Source: Notamacropus eugenii (taxonomy: Eukaryota > Chordata > Mammalia > Diprotodontia > Macropodidae). Taken from it: 64,000 bases of DNA. The DNA is taken from the NCBI RefSeq assembly GCF_028372415.1, contig NC_092874.1, positions 113,721,744 to 113,785,743 of the forward strand, in the 5' to 3' direction. The translations under genes and the position numbers were made by a program. This document shows, piece after piece, positions 41,693 through 52,289 of the stretch. Within the stretch, counting starts at the first letter, position 1. Each line of letters starts with the position of its first letter. A model generated the notes under the pieces. It was given only the letters and a program-made list of their open reading frames with translations, made no database searches and had not been told where the DNA came from.

Positions 41693-42509
41693 TGCTTTAG
41701 ACATTTACCTAACTGAATAATATTAAGACTGGGCCTTGCAATTCAACCTTAGAAATGTTGTACACCCAAATTCCTTTGAATGGAAAATTTAGTTATGCAC
41801 TTGAATTAACTGTGTGTATTGGACAATGGGTGGGGTTACCACTGGAGATGAAAAGGTATTGGGAAAAGGCCATCAGTCTTTGCAGAAGTACGTTTTCCCC
41901 TTTTTCATCCTTGGGTAGTAGCAATAGAAAATTAATCAAAGATCAAGACTTGCCAGGAACCCAGCTGAGAGAAGTCTTCTGTCTGGCAGTCTCCTAAGTA
42001 GGGTACAGGAATTATGGTACTCCCATAAGAAATTAATTATAATGCCCCACCTATAAACCTTCTTATGCAGACAGAAGATTTAGAGACCCTTGTGATTTGT
42101 TAGGTTGGGGTTTCTTTTCCCCCACATAAGGAAGATAATTTATGCCGAGCCATGGAGTCAGTGAGATGCATTTGTGGCACCTCAGGCCAAAGATTTTGAC
42201 CTTATCAGGGCCCTTTGCGTTCTGTTTTCACTATGGTTGTCTGTTCTCCTAAGAAGAGTGCGCCATCTTGTGGCCAAACAAAGAAGTTCAGGCCCTTCTC
42301 ATAGTATTTCCTCCCCTTGTTTTCTCAGAGGTTGGGTCAGGTTTGTGCCCTGATGATTTTATCACCATGGCCTTACATTATGGGATTATTTTTATTTCTC
42401 TATGTATTAAAGAAGAATATCATAGAAGTGCAGCAGACATGATAATAACAGCTTGTGTGTTTTTAGTTTTTTTTTTCAAAAATACTGCATTTCCCACAGC
42501 ATGCAGCAA
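41693..42509. other. Unassigned sequence
   Basis: About 800 bases without recognised repeats or exon signals. Frames of 80-82 codons at 41,755-41,997 and 42,268-42,516 have no recognisable domain. Confidence 0.5.
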
Positions 42510-42572
42510 GTCATAGATTCAGAACTGGGAGGGACTTAAGAGACTACCTAGTCCTACACTCTCGCATTAAAA
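42510..42572 (-). repeat. MIR tail fragment
   Basis: GTCATAGATTCAGAACTGGG, AGGGACTTAAGAGACTACCT. Reverse extended MIR tail only. Confidence 0.65.
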
Positions 42573-42694
42573 CCAAATTAGGCGCTTATTTCAAATTTAT
42601 ACAATTTTGGAAGTAACTCAAGTTCTATTTCTCATATTTCTCACTCTGCAAAATAAAAGACAAATGTGAAACGAGGGACTGCCAATGTTATAAT

Positions 42695-42865
42695 TAGTCA
42701 GTCAACAAGCATCTATTAAGTGCCTACTGTGTACCAGGCACTGTGCTAGGTACTGAGAATACAAAATCAAACAAAAAGAAAGACACTCCTGTCTCAGGGA
42801 GTTTGCAATCCAATTCAGAATAAACATACAAAAATGAACTGGAGAACTGGGAGGGGAGGAGGAAG
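42695..42865 (+). repeat. Family A fragment
   Basis: AAGCATCTATTAAGTGCCTA, CTGTGTACCAGGCACTGTGC, TCTCAGGGAGTTTGCAATCC. Clear family order. Confidence 0.85.
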
Positions 42866-42884
42866 AAAGAGGAGGAAAGTACAA

Positions 42885-43720
42885 TCAATTCCTCCACTTT
42901 CACAAGGGTAACATTCCTAGAAAATGGTGCAAAAATTAAAAACGCAAATGTTGTTACATTGACCCTAAGGGAATCAAAGGGCTGGGTTCCTGCATGCATC
43001 AAAAACTGTAATCTTTCATTAGAGATAGCTGAAAATACACTTTTCTGCATATAATCCTTTATAACAAAGCATTCATGCACTTTTCCTAACACAGTAACTG
43101 TGAAATAACCCATAAAATGCAATATACAAAATAAAACTGGTAACACGTAAAACATATTTCTCCCTAATAATTCCCTAGAATTCTGTGATCTTTGGTGCTA
43201 ACACCTCAATTTTTAAAAAGAAAACTTATTTCAGACAATAATCATATAACAAAGTCTAGAGTACCATGAATATTGTATGGCAAACAAAATTCTTAAAACT
43301 AAAGCATTTTTTAATCTGAATCTTACCTTCCACTACGTCAGACAGTGGTATGAGGATGTTGTACTATATATTATACTGCTGCAAACCTCTCTACCTTGGC
43401 CACCCTTTGAAAATCAAAGGAAAAGATGCTGGGACTTTAGTTGCTGCCACCAGAAGACACAAAGCTAGAGAGATCTGAACATCACCTGGGACACTGTTCT
43501 TCACAGCTGGTAGATGGCATTGGAGATTGTGAAGGAAGCATCCGCTTGAATATAATCCATCAGAGACATCTGCTTCCTCAGCCATTTGAGTGGGATCCTT
43601 AAGGGTCTCCAGGTGGAAAAAGGCTGCAGCCGCGAGGGCATGAAGTTTATCTAACATCTTTATTTTCTCACTTAGCCACATCACTGACTTTGAATTTAGA
43701 AGCAGTGTTTTGCTATACAC
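42885..43720. other. Unassigned; possible diverged DNA transposon
   Basis: 42,885-43,030 (AAGGGTAACATTCCTAGAAA, TCAAAGGGCTGGGTTCCTGC) has the feel of a Tigger/Kanga-type transposon end. A 109-codon minus frame (43,391-43,720) has LSEKIKMLDKL, faintly like Tigger-type transposases, but the rest does not match. Too weak to name. Confidence 0.25.
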
Positions 43721-44017
43721 AAAAATCTCTTATGTGGCATCACCTAACAAAGCATAAAAAAGGAAACATTGACAGGTTAGCTCTAAGGCCAAAGTGCAAG
43801 GGGTTAAAAACCAAACCCCACCCCCACCTCTGGAAATGGAAAGTTCAAACCAACCCAGGGACCACCAATCAAGTTAAAATGAACTAAGCTATTAAACTTT
43901 AACCCCTGTTAAATTTAACCTCATGTTAGAAATTAGTTGTAAATTAGACAATTACTTCAGATTTACAGGATTTAAAAAAATACTCTTGTTTCCTAATTTT
44001 ACATTGGCCATTCTGTT
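43721..44017. other. Unassigned sequence
   Basis: Nothing recognised. Confidence 0.5.
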
Positions 44018-44078
44018 TGTGTCTATCACACAGTAGACACATAATCAGTGTTTATTGACTGATTTATTGACTGATGGA
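44018..44078 (+). repeat. L2 3' terminus
   Basis: CACACAGTAGACACATAATC and GTGTTTATTGACTGATTTAT. The final TTTATTGACTGA unit is duplicated. Confidence 0.65.
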
Positions 44079-44299
44079 CTGATCCATATTTCATTTTACA
44101 GTTGAATTCATAAGAGGCAGTATGACCAAATTAGGATTTAATCTCCAAATCTACAACTGGATGAAATATTTTAGGTTACCATCTAGAAAGGATCAAGGCT
44201 ATAAATCCAGATTCCTGCGTTGTCATACTATTCAAGGAACACCAATCCAAGATCTAGGAGACCTGTTTTCTAGTCTGGCTCTCGAACCAACTACAGGTA

Positions 44300-44475
44300 T
44301 TGTTTCATAGGATGTAGAGATAGGAGTGACCTTAGATATCCCCTAGTTCAACCTTTTTATTTCAAATATGAAGAAATTGATTCCTAGAGAAGTAAATAAT
44401 TTGCTCACTGGTTCATGGTCATCAGAAACCTAGGAGAAGTAGAAACCAAACTCATATCTTCCCATTCCAAATCCA
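44300..44475 (-). repeat. MIR-type SINE, diverged
   Basis: GTTTCATAGGATGTAGAGAT, TTTTTATTTCAAATATGAAG, GAAACCAAACTCATATCTTC in reverse MIR order with extended tail. Confidence 0.65.
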
Positions 44476-44499
44476 GTTCCAAATTCCAGTTCTTTCCAG

Positions 44500-44592
44500 A
44501 CCTGAGCCAAGCCACTTAATTTTCCTGGGAGTCAATAAGGAGGTTAAATTAGGTGATGTCTCTAAAGTCCTTTTTATCTCAAAAATTCTGTT
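44500..44592 (+). repeat. MIR fragment
   Basis: CCTGAGCCAAGCCACTTAAT, GGTTAAATTAGGTGATGTCT, AAAGTCCTTTTTATCTCAAA. Core and extended tail. Confidence 0.6.
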
Positions 44593-44814
44593 CATCTTGA
44601 CAAAGGGAAAGAGGAAGGCAGCAAGAAGCAGAGGAAAGGAATTATTCAGGAAGAAAGGAAGGAAGACCTGAGCTTAGGGAAAGAAGTCAACAGGTTCCAG
44701 GGCTGTGGCTAGACAAAGTCGGTGGTACCCAGGTACAGGTACCTCATCCCCAATAGTAACTAGAATTAGACCTCCTGCAGCTATTGAGAGGCAAGGTTTA
44801 GGATTATTTTGTTT

Positions 44815-44887
44815 CTTCTTTCCTTTTTTTTCTTCCTTACTTCCTTTCTTTCTTTCCTTCTTTCTTTCTTTCTTTTTTCTTTCTTTG
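44815..44887. repeat. (CTTT)n pyrimidine microsatellite
   Basis: Units of TTCTTTCCTT and CTTTCTTTCTTT on the plus strand, following about 220 unassigned bases that open with an AAAGGGAAAGAGGAAGG purine run near 44,602. Confidence 0.9.
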
Positions 44888-45377
44888 CCCCAGGGAATAA
44901 GGAAGACCATGCATGGGGCAGAGAGTGGAAGAATCATGGACTACTCTCTGTCTCCTTCTCCTGCACCTAAAAACACTAAAATAGGCATACCTCTAGAGCA
45001 AGCCCTTAGGATTAGGTATGTTGTAATTTTTAAAACACAAAAATCTCCCTACTCACCCCAAAAGACATGTCCCCAACTTGCTCCCTGAAGCCTGAAATTA
45101 CTTTAACTTCAGACAAAGCCTTTCATTATAAAATACATGAGATGCGGTTTAAAGTGAAAATATCTAAGAAAAAGATAACAAAGGGATGGTGGGGGCCGAC
45201 CTATATCCCTAAAGAAATTCACACTATAGCGCAAAAAGGAAAATGAAGAAAGTAGAAGGGTACTGGACTGGTAGGAGTGAGAGTGGGTGGCAGAGAAGAA
45301 GCAGCAAGGTAGAAAATTACAAAGAAAAAAAGAAGGGTGAGATTGTGAAGACAAATTTGATTCAGTAGAGATAGCTA
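44888..45377. other. Unassigned sequence
   Basis: No element recognised. The 127-codon plus frame at 44,705-45,088 passes through the CTTT repeat and is not a gene. Confidence 0.5.
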
Positions 45378-45428
45378 ACAAACTACATTTGTTAAGAGCC
45401 TATTATGTGCCAGGCATTGTGCTAAGGG
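45378..45428 (+). repeat. Family A start fragment
   Basis: GTTAAGAGCCTATTATGTGC, CAGGCATTGTGCTAAGG. Only the first 50 bases. Confidence 0.7.
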
Positions 45429-45869
45429 GAAGGAGGGAGGAGGACAACCATTGAGGATATGGAGGAGAAGAGATGTTGCTGTGCTTATCAGCTTTTTATT
45501 GTACCTGGAGCCAACCTGTCAAAACTTTGTTTACTTCATCCTTCAGAGAAAAGTTTCCAGTCCCCACTCAAACCTGAATTAGAATGAGTGCATTCCAGTC
45601 TCTTGATTTAAGTGTTTCTTCCTTTGTCATAGTAACATCTGTCAAACTTCCAAGGAGGGGTTGTCTGAGTCCAGTGTCTTCCTGACTGATACACACTAAT
45701 CTTTTCTTTGCATTTTGACTCACCAAAGCCCAGGATAACCTACATTTCCCCTGTTTTATGAGCATTGGGAAAGTATGGACATATGGACAATTCTCTAAAC
45801 ACTGGGTTTTAGGAAAAAAATCATTTTCATCAGAGGACACATACTGTCTTCCCTGGATAACCCTACACT
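45429..45869. other. Unassigned sequence
   Basis: No element recognised. A 90-codon minus frame at 45,568-45,840 is unsupported. Confidence 0.5.
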
Positions 45870-45877
45870 ATCTAGAA

Positions 45878-45960
45878 TAGAGGTCTTAACCTGGGGCCCA
45901 CAGATATCTTTCACGGAAATTTTTAGGGGGTGTATTTTTAATGTATTTTTGCATTTTGGG
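45878..45960. mobile_element. hAT-type MITE end
   Basis: GAGGTCTTAACCTGGGGCCC marks one terminus of the MITE family, preceded by ATCTAGAA (45,870-45,877), a CTAGA-centred target. The other end is replaced by a SINE/RTE tail fragment. Confidence 0.6.
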
Positions 45961-45961
45961 A

Positions 45962-45996
45962 ACAGTTGGATACAACTGAAACAACTGAACAACTTT
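45962..45996 (+). repeat. RTE/type B SINE tail fragment
   Basis: CAGTTGGATACAACTGAAAC and AACTGAACAACTT match the last bases of type B SINEs and RTE LINEs. Confidence 0.65.
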
Positions 45997-46101
45997 TCAG
46001 CTCCTTTCAAATAGAAGTTTGAAAACCAGCCTCTGAAGTTGACTTATCTGTAACCCTTCTTCAGAGAGGAAAAGTAAAATCAATAGCTGATTCCTCTAGA
46101 A

Positions 46102-46200
46102 CAGCGGTTCTTTACTTTCTGTGTTTAATGGACAGCTTTGGCAGTCTGGTGAAAACTTACGGACACTTGCTCAGAATAATGGTTTTTTTTAAATTAACAG
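46102..46200. mobile_element. hAT-type MITE, opposite-end fragment
   Basis: CAGCGGTTCTTTACTTTCTG terminus, GGCAGTCTGGTGAAAACTTA, GCTCAGAATAATGG. Preceded by CTCTAGAA (46,094-46,101). Truncated before tandem SINEs. Confidence 0.65.
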
Positions 46201-46410
46201 TGGATTTGTTTTCATATTTGTTGTTCAGTTGAGTCCAGCTCTTCATGACTCCATTTGACGTTTTCTTAACAAAGATACTGGAGTCGTTTGCCATTTCTTT
46301 TTTCAACTTATTTTATAGATGAGGAAACTGAGACAAGCAGGGTTAAGTGACTTGCCCAGAATCACACAACTAGTCTGAGGCTGAATTTGAACTCAGGTCT
46401 TCCTGAATTG
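46201..46410 (-). repeat. Type B SINE, tandem copy 1
   Basis: TTGTTGTTCAGTTGAGTCCA, GATACTGGAGTCGTTTGCCA, GATGAGGAAACTGAGACAAG, TTGAACTCAGGTCTTCCTGA. Reverse copy lacking the very head. Confidence 0.9.
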
Positions 46411-46608
46411 TATCCTACTCTTCACAATCCTGCAGATCTCTGTTTGTGGGGTTTTCTTGGCAAAGATACTGGAGTGGTTTGCCATTGTCTTTTCCAATGG
46501 CAAACAGAGGCTAAGTGACTTGCCCAAGGTCATACAAGTAGGGATTTTCTAAAGCTGGATTTGAACTGTTCTTTCTGACTCCAAGCCCAGCACTCTATCA
46601 CTGGGGCA
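46411..46608 (-). repeat. Type B SINE, tandem copy 2
   Basis: TTTGTGGGGTTTTCTTGGCA, GGAGTGGTTTGCCATTGTCT, CCAGCACTCTATCACTGGGG. Same orientation as copy 1 and directly adjoining it. Confidence 0.88.
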
Positions 46609-46654
46609 TGAACTGAAAAGTAGTAAAGAATAAAATATGCATGTTATGATTCAT

Positions 46655-47205
46655 TCAAATGAATTCATTCAAATTCACCATCATCTATGGACAAGGCACT
46701 ATGATAACACTATAGAGTATTAGAAAAGACATTTAGACATACCTGGCCCTCAAGATACAATATTGTAAAGAAGGTTAACATGTACACAAATAACTGCAAT
46801 GCTAGTTATTTATTATATGTCAAATTCCATAAGAGAGAGAGAGGGATAAATTCTTGCTGAGTGGACCAGAGCAGGCTTCCTGGAAAAGGTGGCATTTTAT
46901 CTAGGACAAGAAGGATGGGAAGGATTTTACTAGATGGGGATGAGCAGAAAAGAGGACATTCTTGCAGATACAGGCAATAATACTCAGGAACCATAAATAA
47001 ATTAGCTCAGCTGAAGCATAAGTTTCCTGAAGGAAAATAAGGTGAGATAAACCTAGAAGGGGATTACAGATAGATTAAAGATGAGTATTAGATAGATTCT
47101 AGATAAGGATCATTTAATACTAGGCTTTCAAAATTGGAATCATTTAGTTTGGCCTTGATCTAAAAGTCAGTGAGGAATCATTGAAGGATTTTATTTATTT
47201 TTGGA
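46655..47205 (+). repeat. Family A long copy, diverged
   Basis: GGACAAGGCACTATGATAAC, CCTGGCCCTCAAGATACAAT, GCAGGCTTCCTGGAAAAGGT and GAGGAATCATTGAAGGATTT follow the family body over 500 bases. Confidence 0.65.
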
Positions 47206-47227
47206 GGGGGGAAGGGTGCTATACAAA

Positions 47228-47412
47228 AGATTATGTGATATAGAGAGGAGGAAACAAGATTGAAGTTCTAGGTTCATATCTTGGGTCTGCTACTTGTGTG
47301 ACCTTCAGCAAGTTATTCAGTTTCTCCAGGCTTCAGTTTTCTCAGCTGTAAAATGAAAGGTTGACCTAAATGACCTCTAAAATCCCTTCCAGAGCTAAAT
47401 AATATCTGGTGT
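47228..47412 (+). repeat. MIR-type SINE
   Basis: TCTGCTACTTGTGTGACCTT, GCTTCAGTTTTCTCAGCTGT, AAAATGAAAGGTTGACCTAA, CCCTTCCAGAGCTAAATAAT. Core and extended tail. Confidence 0.85.
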
Positions 47413-47794
47413 GTGGAATAGATTGGAGTCCTGAGGAAAAGAGTACAGTGAAGGAGACCAGTTGCAAAGCTACTAAAATATAAAATGAGACAAGAATAGA
47501 AGATCTCTAAGGTACTCTCGAATTCTAATACATGATCTCATCCCTCCTACATTCTAAAGGATTTTTCTATATCAATAATCCCCCTCTCTTTTGTTCTTTA
47601 ATTTCCCATAACTATTTCCTCTCTCCCTCCAAAAAAAAAAAGAGACACCCAGATCTCTTCCATCTCACAAAGAAAATCCCTACATCAACTGGCTCCAGTC
47701 AAGTTGATCTACTAATTGTTTCCTGCACATACCACCACAGCTTGACTTCCCTCCGCCTTGGGATGGGCTCTATGCTCCTGTCTACTTCTGTCTT
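47413..47794. other. Unassigned sequence
   Basis: No clear element. It may include L1-derived sequence joining the next entry. The 126-codon frame 47,532-47,912 overlaps that L1 and is unsupported. Confidence 0.45.
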
Positions 47795-48050
47795 TTTAAA
47801 CTCTTTTTTAAAATTCAATTCTATTTTATGTTCAGTGCTGAACTCTCTGACTTCTAATTCATTCTCTCCCTCATTGAGAGAGATAAATCAATCCCCTTAT
47901 AAATATGTATAATCAAGCACCACAAATTCCCACATTAGTTGTGTCATAGATACACACACATATATATGCATATACACAGGTGCTTATATATAAATGTATG
48001 TATACGCATATATATTTATATGATATGTTCATATGTCTTAATCTATACTC
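47795..48050 (-). repeat. L1 3' UTR fragment
   Basis: CTTTTTTAAAATTCAATTCT (reverse A-tail side), TCAGTGCTGAACTCTCTGAC, ATATGTATAATCAAGCACCA, CAAATTCCCACATTAGTTGT. Same UTR type as 13.3 kb; ends in an AT-rich microsatellite near 47,953-48,030. Confidence 0.55.
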
Positions 48051-48307
48051 TGAGTCCCTCACCTCTCTATCCCAATGCAGAGGCCAGCCCCTCTATCCAC
48101 AATGCCATGCTGGCTCTCCATGCACGCACTGGTAGACATTGAGGCTCCTAGAGGGAGGATGACTTGCCCTCTTCCACAAACTTTAAAGTATTGGAGGACT
48201 CCAACCTACCTTTCTCATTCTAATTTCATTGATGTTTTCACTGCAGGTACTGTTCCAACTAACTGAGCTAGTCTGTCTAAATGGCTAATTAGAACAAAAT
48301 ATACAGC

Positions 48308-48700
48308 CTGTTATCTGAAAAGTAAACAGACAAAAAAAGCCAAATGGTAAAATAAAAGGTGAAAGATCTCTCAAATCATTGATAATAAGAGAAATGGCAA
48401 TCAAAACAATTCTGAGGTTTTACTTTAGACCTAGTAGATGACAAAAGATGAAAATAGTTAATGCGGGAGGGGCTGGGGGAAGTTAGGCATCATTATTGGT
48501 AGAGCTTTGTTTTTGGTGACTAAAATACCCATGCCCTTTGACCTAGAGATCAAAGCTAAGCACATGCCCCCCCCAGTAGGTCAAACACAGAAAAGTCTTA
48601 TAGACATCGAAAAATTCACAGCAACACTTTCTGTGGTTGCAGAGAACTAAAACAAAATGGTTGCCTTTGGATTGGGTAAAGGCTTAAAAAAAAATGGCGG
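48308..48700 (+). repeat. L1 3' region fragment, plus strand
   Basis: GAGAAATGGCAATCAAAACA, GGGGGAAGTTAGGCATC, ATGCCCTTTGACCTAGAGAT, GCAGAGAACTAAAACAAAAT parallel the L1 ORF2 3' end known from mammals. Opposite in strand to the L1 piece just before it. Confidence 0.75.
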
Positions 48701-49044
48701 ATAGGAGATGGGGAAAAGGTAAGAAAGATATGCTGGGGCCACTCAAGAAAATGAAGATGTGACTTGCTCCCAGGCAAACCTTTCAGCTGACTGAAGTAAA
48801 GAAACCAGAGACAAAATTTCCAAGTACAAAACCCAGTCTTCCCTGTTTGCCCTGCGGAGTATCCTTGATTGTTTTTTTTTTTTCTATTATTTGGTTCTGC
48901 TGTTTGAAGAGTGGACAGATTGTCAACCTCTTAAGTAAAAATGTGAGCTCTGGGTGATCTAAGCCAGCCCCAGGGCAGTATATGATAGAGGGAAGAAAGA
49001 GAAAACAGTTGGGCACAAGGGGAGAACACAATAAGCTAAGATTT
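48701..49044. other. Unassigned sequence
   Basis: No element recognised. A T12-type run at 48,872-48,883. Confidence 0.5.
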
Positions 49045-49170
49045 CAGGGACTGGGAGGCCTCATCTCTTAATGGGGTATAAAACTGGACTAGTCACTCTT
49101 CTGTTCTGTGACCTTCACCTCCTCTTCCATAAAATGCAGATAACAGTGATAGATAGTTCACCCTTCAGAA
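49045..49170 (+). repeat. MIR fragment, diverged
   Basis: AACTGGACTAGTCACTCTTC, CACCTCCTCTTCCATAAAAT, GCAGATAACAGTGATAG. Weak core match. Confidence 0.5.
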
Positions 49171-50794
49171 AGAGTGTGAAAAGTAACCAGGGGAAATAAA
49201 TAGAGAGGATTTGGAAAAATCCATAGTTCAGTTCCAGACCTAGCAAGAAATTTGTTTTTCCTTGGATTTGATGGGTTTTTCTAGCTCTATGGGTTCATAT
49301 ATATACATATGAATGAACTATCAGTATCATTACCACCACCACCATCATATCAGTGTAATTAATCAACAAGATTTTCTCATAACAAATCCCATTACAGTTT
49401 TTGTACAATAAAGAAGATTTCTAAGCTATGGCCAATCTTCCATTTATTTCAAATTTTTATTTTCTCGCATTATGTAAAACATATCTTAGAACTCCAGGCT
49501 CCAGGGTTTATATGCACTGGGTTCAAATCTTGAGGGTATACCACAAATGATGCTAATTGATGCCCTAAATCAGGGCTTACTCTGGAAAACTCAGAATATG
49601 ACTGGGTCCTCCAAACCCTCTCACGTAGGAAACCCCTGGAAATACATATATCATAATATAGTTCAAGTATAGTTCCTCCCAAACAGTCATGAAAGGGTCC
49701 TTAGTTCCTGTGCAAATAAACAACAATATGTATTAAAGAGTAGCCTTTATTTTACCCCATCAAAAGAATGCAAAAACCATAAAGGAATTATGAGAGGCCC
49801 ATAGACTGTCAAAGACATCTCTCCTTTCCTCTCCAGTGAGTCCTACCTTTCTATCACTGACCAAAACAGTGGAGACTGTGGTTCATACTTCCCCAGAAAA
49901 GAACTACATCAAAGGCCAATGGAGAAGAATCCCTCATTCTCCCATCAGCTCTTCTCTCTCCCCTTGGGAACCTATATAGTCCTCCAGACTTCTAGTGATG
50001 ACTTAACGTTTTAGGCTAACCCTCAAATTGGGACCTTTGTACTTGGAGTTGTATTGTGATTCAATAGCCTATATAACAATGGTAGTGGTCTAGGTTTGTT
50101 TTTCCACAATGGAGTTGAGTCCCTAACTGTTACTGTAATTCTGGGACCCCTATCTACTCCTTGATGTTATGACTATTTCTTTCTGCTTTTAGATGAAGGG
50201 GATTTGAGATGGCCACAATCTTGTGAGCTTTGAAAAGTCAAGATAGCAAGCTATAGGAAGTGTGGGAGTAGATTCCATGATCTTTCGGACAGTTACCTGA
50301 ATTTTTCCACTTTCCTTCTAGATATGTTGGTGTCAGTATTTTTAGTGCTAACAGCTGCCTAGATCTCTTAGGTTGTGTCTTCATAATGCCAAACATCTGG
50401 ATTTGGGGAGACTTCAGAAAATAGACTGAATTTTATCCAGATGTTTATTATTGTATTCCTACAGTTAACATTTAGGAATATGATCTAGACTTTGGTAGAT
50501 CTGGCTTGAAAGATGAAGCAGGGGCTACTAGCATTGAGGTGCTGGTGAACATTTCTTTCTGTCCATAACATCTTTTTAAGCTATCTGTAAACTCAGATTT
50601 TCATTTCCTGGGTCTATTCAGGAACAATACTCTCAGAAGTCTCCATATGGTCCAGAAACTTTTTCTGGTTGGAATTATCTGATTTCATGTACCACATCAC
50701 TAGCCTAGTGGGAAAGTAAAGACGGAATAAATTTAAAAGCAGTCCTAGCAAATTTCCTCGGTACTACAATCTGTTGGAGAGAGAGAGAGAGCTG
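49171..50794. other. Repeat-poor block
   Basis: About 1.6 kb with no recognised repeat family or exon. GC is low. A GAGA run at 50,778-50,789 closes it. Old LINE or LTR sequence could be hidden here. Confidence 0.5.
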
Positions 50795-50942
50795 AAGAAG
50801 AGCCAGAGGGCCTGGGTTCAAATCCTAGTTTTCCTATTTTCTAGCAATATGGTCCTAGACAATTCACTTCCCCTTTCTGGCCTCATTTTTGCCGCTACTG
50901 TGGCTGTTATCCATCCTTCATTCTATAAATAAAGTGGTCAGA
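50795..50942 (+). repeat. MIR fragment
   Basis: GGGCCTGGGTTCAAATCCTA, CAATTCACTTCCCCTTTCTG and a degraded core. Its tail runs into the left arm of the next structure. Confidence 0.7.
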
Positions 50943-51469
50943 TGAAGGTTTTGGGAGAAAATTGTTAGGTGAAACTAAGGGAAGCAAAAAAATATTTAGG
51001 GGATCTTAAAGCAAGACCAGTATAAGAAGTTTGCATAAATCCCTTTAAATTTATTAGACAACTTTTTAATTTTCAGTTTTTTATGCAGGGTGGAAGGCAA
51101 GGCAATTGGGGTTAAGTGACTTTGCCCAAGGTCACACAGCTAGTAAGTGTGTCAAGTGTCTGAGGCCAGATTTGAACTCAGGTACTCCTGACCCCAGAGC
51201 CTGTGCTCTACTCACAGCACCATCTAGCTGCCTCATTAGATAACTTTAAAAATAATCTTAAGTTACCTGGAAACCACTGCTAAACGATGACCTCCTTCTT
51301 AACTTCCCCTTAGACACAATGAACTTCAGCTCACTGATGCAAAGCCAGAGGGAAACATCTAGAAAAGCTACATTTTATCCAAGCTACATGGCCTTCCAAG
51401 TGTTAGCACTAAACATGAATGTGGACCAGTGCCTTAGTTTCACCTAGCAATTTTCTCCCAAAACCTTCA
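50943..51469. repeat. Inverted repeat with 38-nt arms, SINE inside
   Basis: Left arm 50,943-50,980 and right arm 51,432-51,469 are reverse complements at 37 of 38 positions (left begins TGAAGGTTTTGGGAG, right ends CTCCCAAAACCTTCA). Without the type D SINE and its duplicated target the span is about 345 bases. No transposase or known family is visible. No target duplication is evident outside the arms. Confidence 0.88.
51066..51234 (-). repeat. Type D SINE with 13-bp target duplication
   Basis: Reverse copy from an A-rich tail to head CACCATCTAGCTGCCTC. Flanked by ATTAGACAACTTT (51,053-51,065) and ATTAGATAACTTT (51,235-51,247), one change in 13. The A-tail and long duplication fit L1-driven insertion. 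Confidence 0.92.
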
Positions 51470-52044
51470 ATGTAAATTAATATTGTTATCTTGCTAGTCG
51501 CGTATTTATCATGATAAAACATATCAGTGACAAATCAATAATCAGTAATCAACAAAGTGACAATTCGAATAGACCCATGTACCCAATTGGTACCCCACAT
51601 ATATTTGCTAAGGAAAAAGAAAATGCACAGAGAGGTGACGTGAATTAGTCTAGGACAGAAAGCAAGAAAAGAACATTCTATCGCACCTCACGTCAGTGCT
51701 TTTCAAAGTAAATCAGCACGTGGAGAGGAAGAGGGAAAAACCAGAGGTGCTAGTTCCCGGGAGATGATCGTTAAATATTCAGCGTGAGCAGGTACACCTC
51801 AGAAATGAGCAGATGCTACAAACTGGACTCGATTAGTGATGTTGCTGTTTTCTAGAATTAAGAAAGTAATAGAGAAAATGTTATTCATTTAGACTAAATT
51901 TACAAGTGTGTTGGGCATATATGTTGCTTTTTGCTGCTGCGGCTGTTACTGTTATCTTCATTGCTGTTTTGGGGGGTACCAGTTGTTAACCAATTACCAG
52001 TATTCCCCTAGGTGGGCAACACACATTGGTCAGAAAGTGTGTGT
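51470..52044. other. Unassigned sequence
   Basis: No element recognised. A few CpGs near 51,505, 51,640 and 51,690. Confidence 0.5.
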
Positions 52045-52200
52045 AGTAGAAATGGCAGTGCCCTAGAGTCACATCTAGAACTGGATTCTAGATCTAACAC
52101 TGCCATGAACGAGCTTGTGGCATCAGGAAAGTTAAGGAGTTGCTTTGCTTTTCAGTTTCCTCATCTGTAAAATGATGAGGGGGAATCAGATGATCCACTT
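52045..52200 (+). repeat. MIR CORE-SINE
   Basis: GAGTCACATCTAGAACTGGA, CAGTTTCCTCATCTGTAAAA, TGATGAGGGGGAATCAGATG. Body and core. Confidence 0.8.
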
Positions 52201-52289
52201 CCACCCGAGGATTGTCCATGGTTGCTCCCTCTACTTCCTCCCAATCGACTCGCTCCTCAAAGTCTCGTAATCTGACTTTCCAATCCCAT

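Noticed and set aside
44705-45088. 127-codon plus-strand frame with an FFFPFFSSLLPFF-like run
   Set aside because: The hydrophobic run is a CTTT microsatellite, not a membrane segment.
47532-47912. 126-codon plus-strand frame
   Set aside because: Runs through an antisense L1 3' UTR piece and shows no domain.
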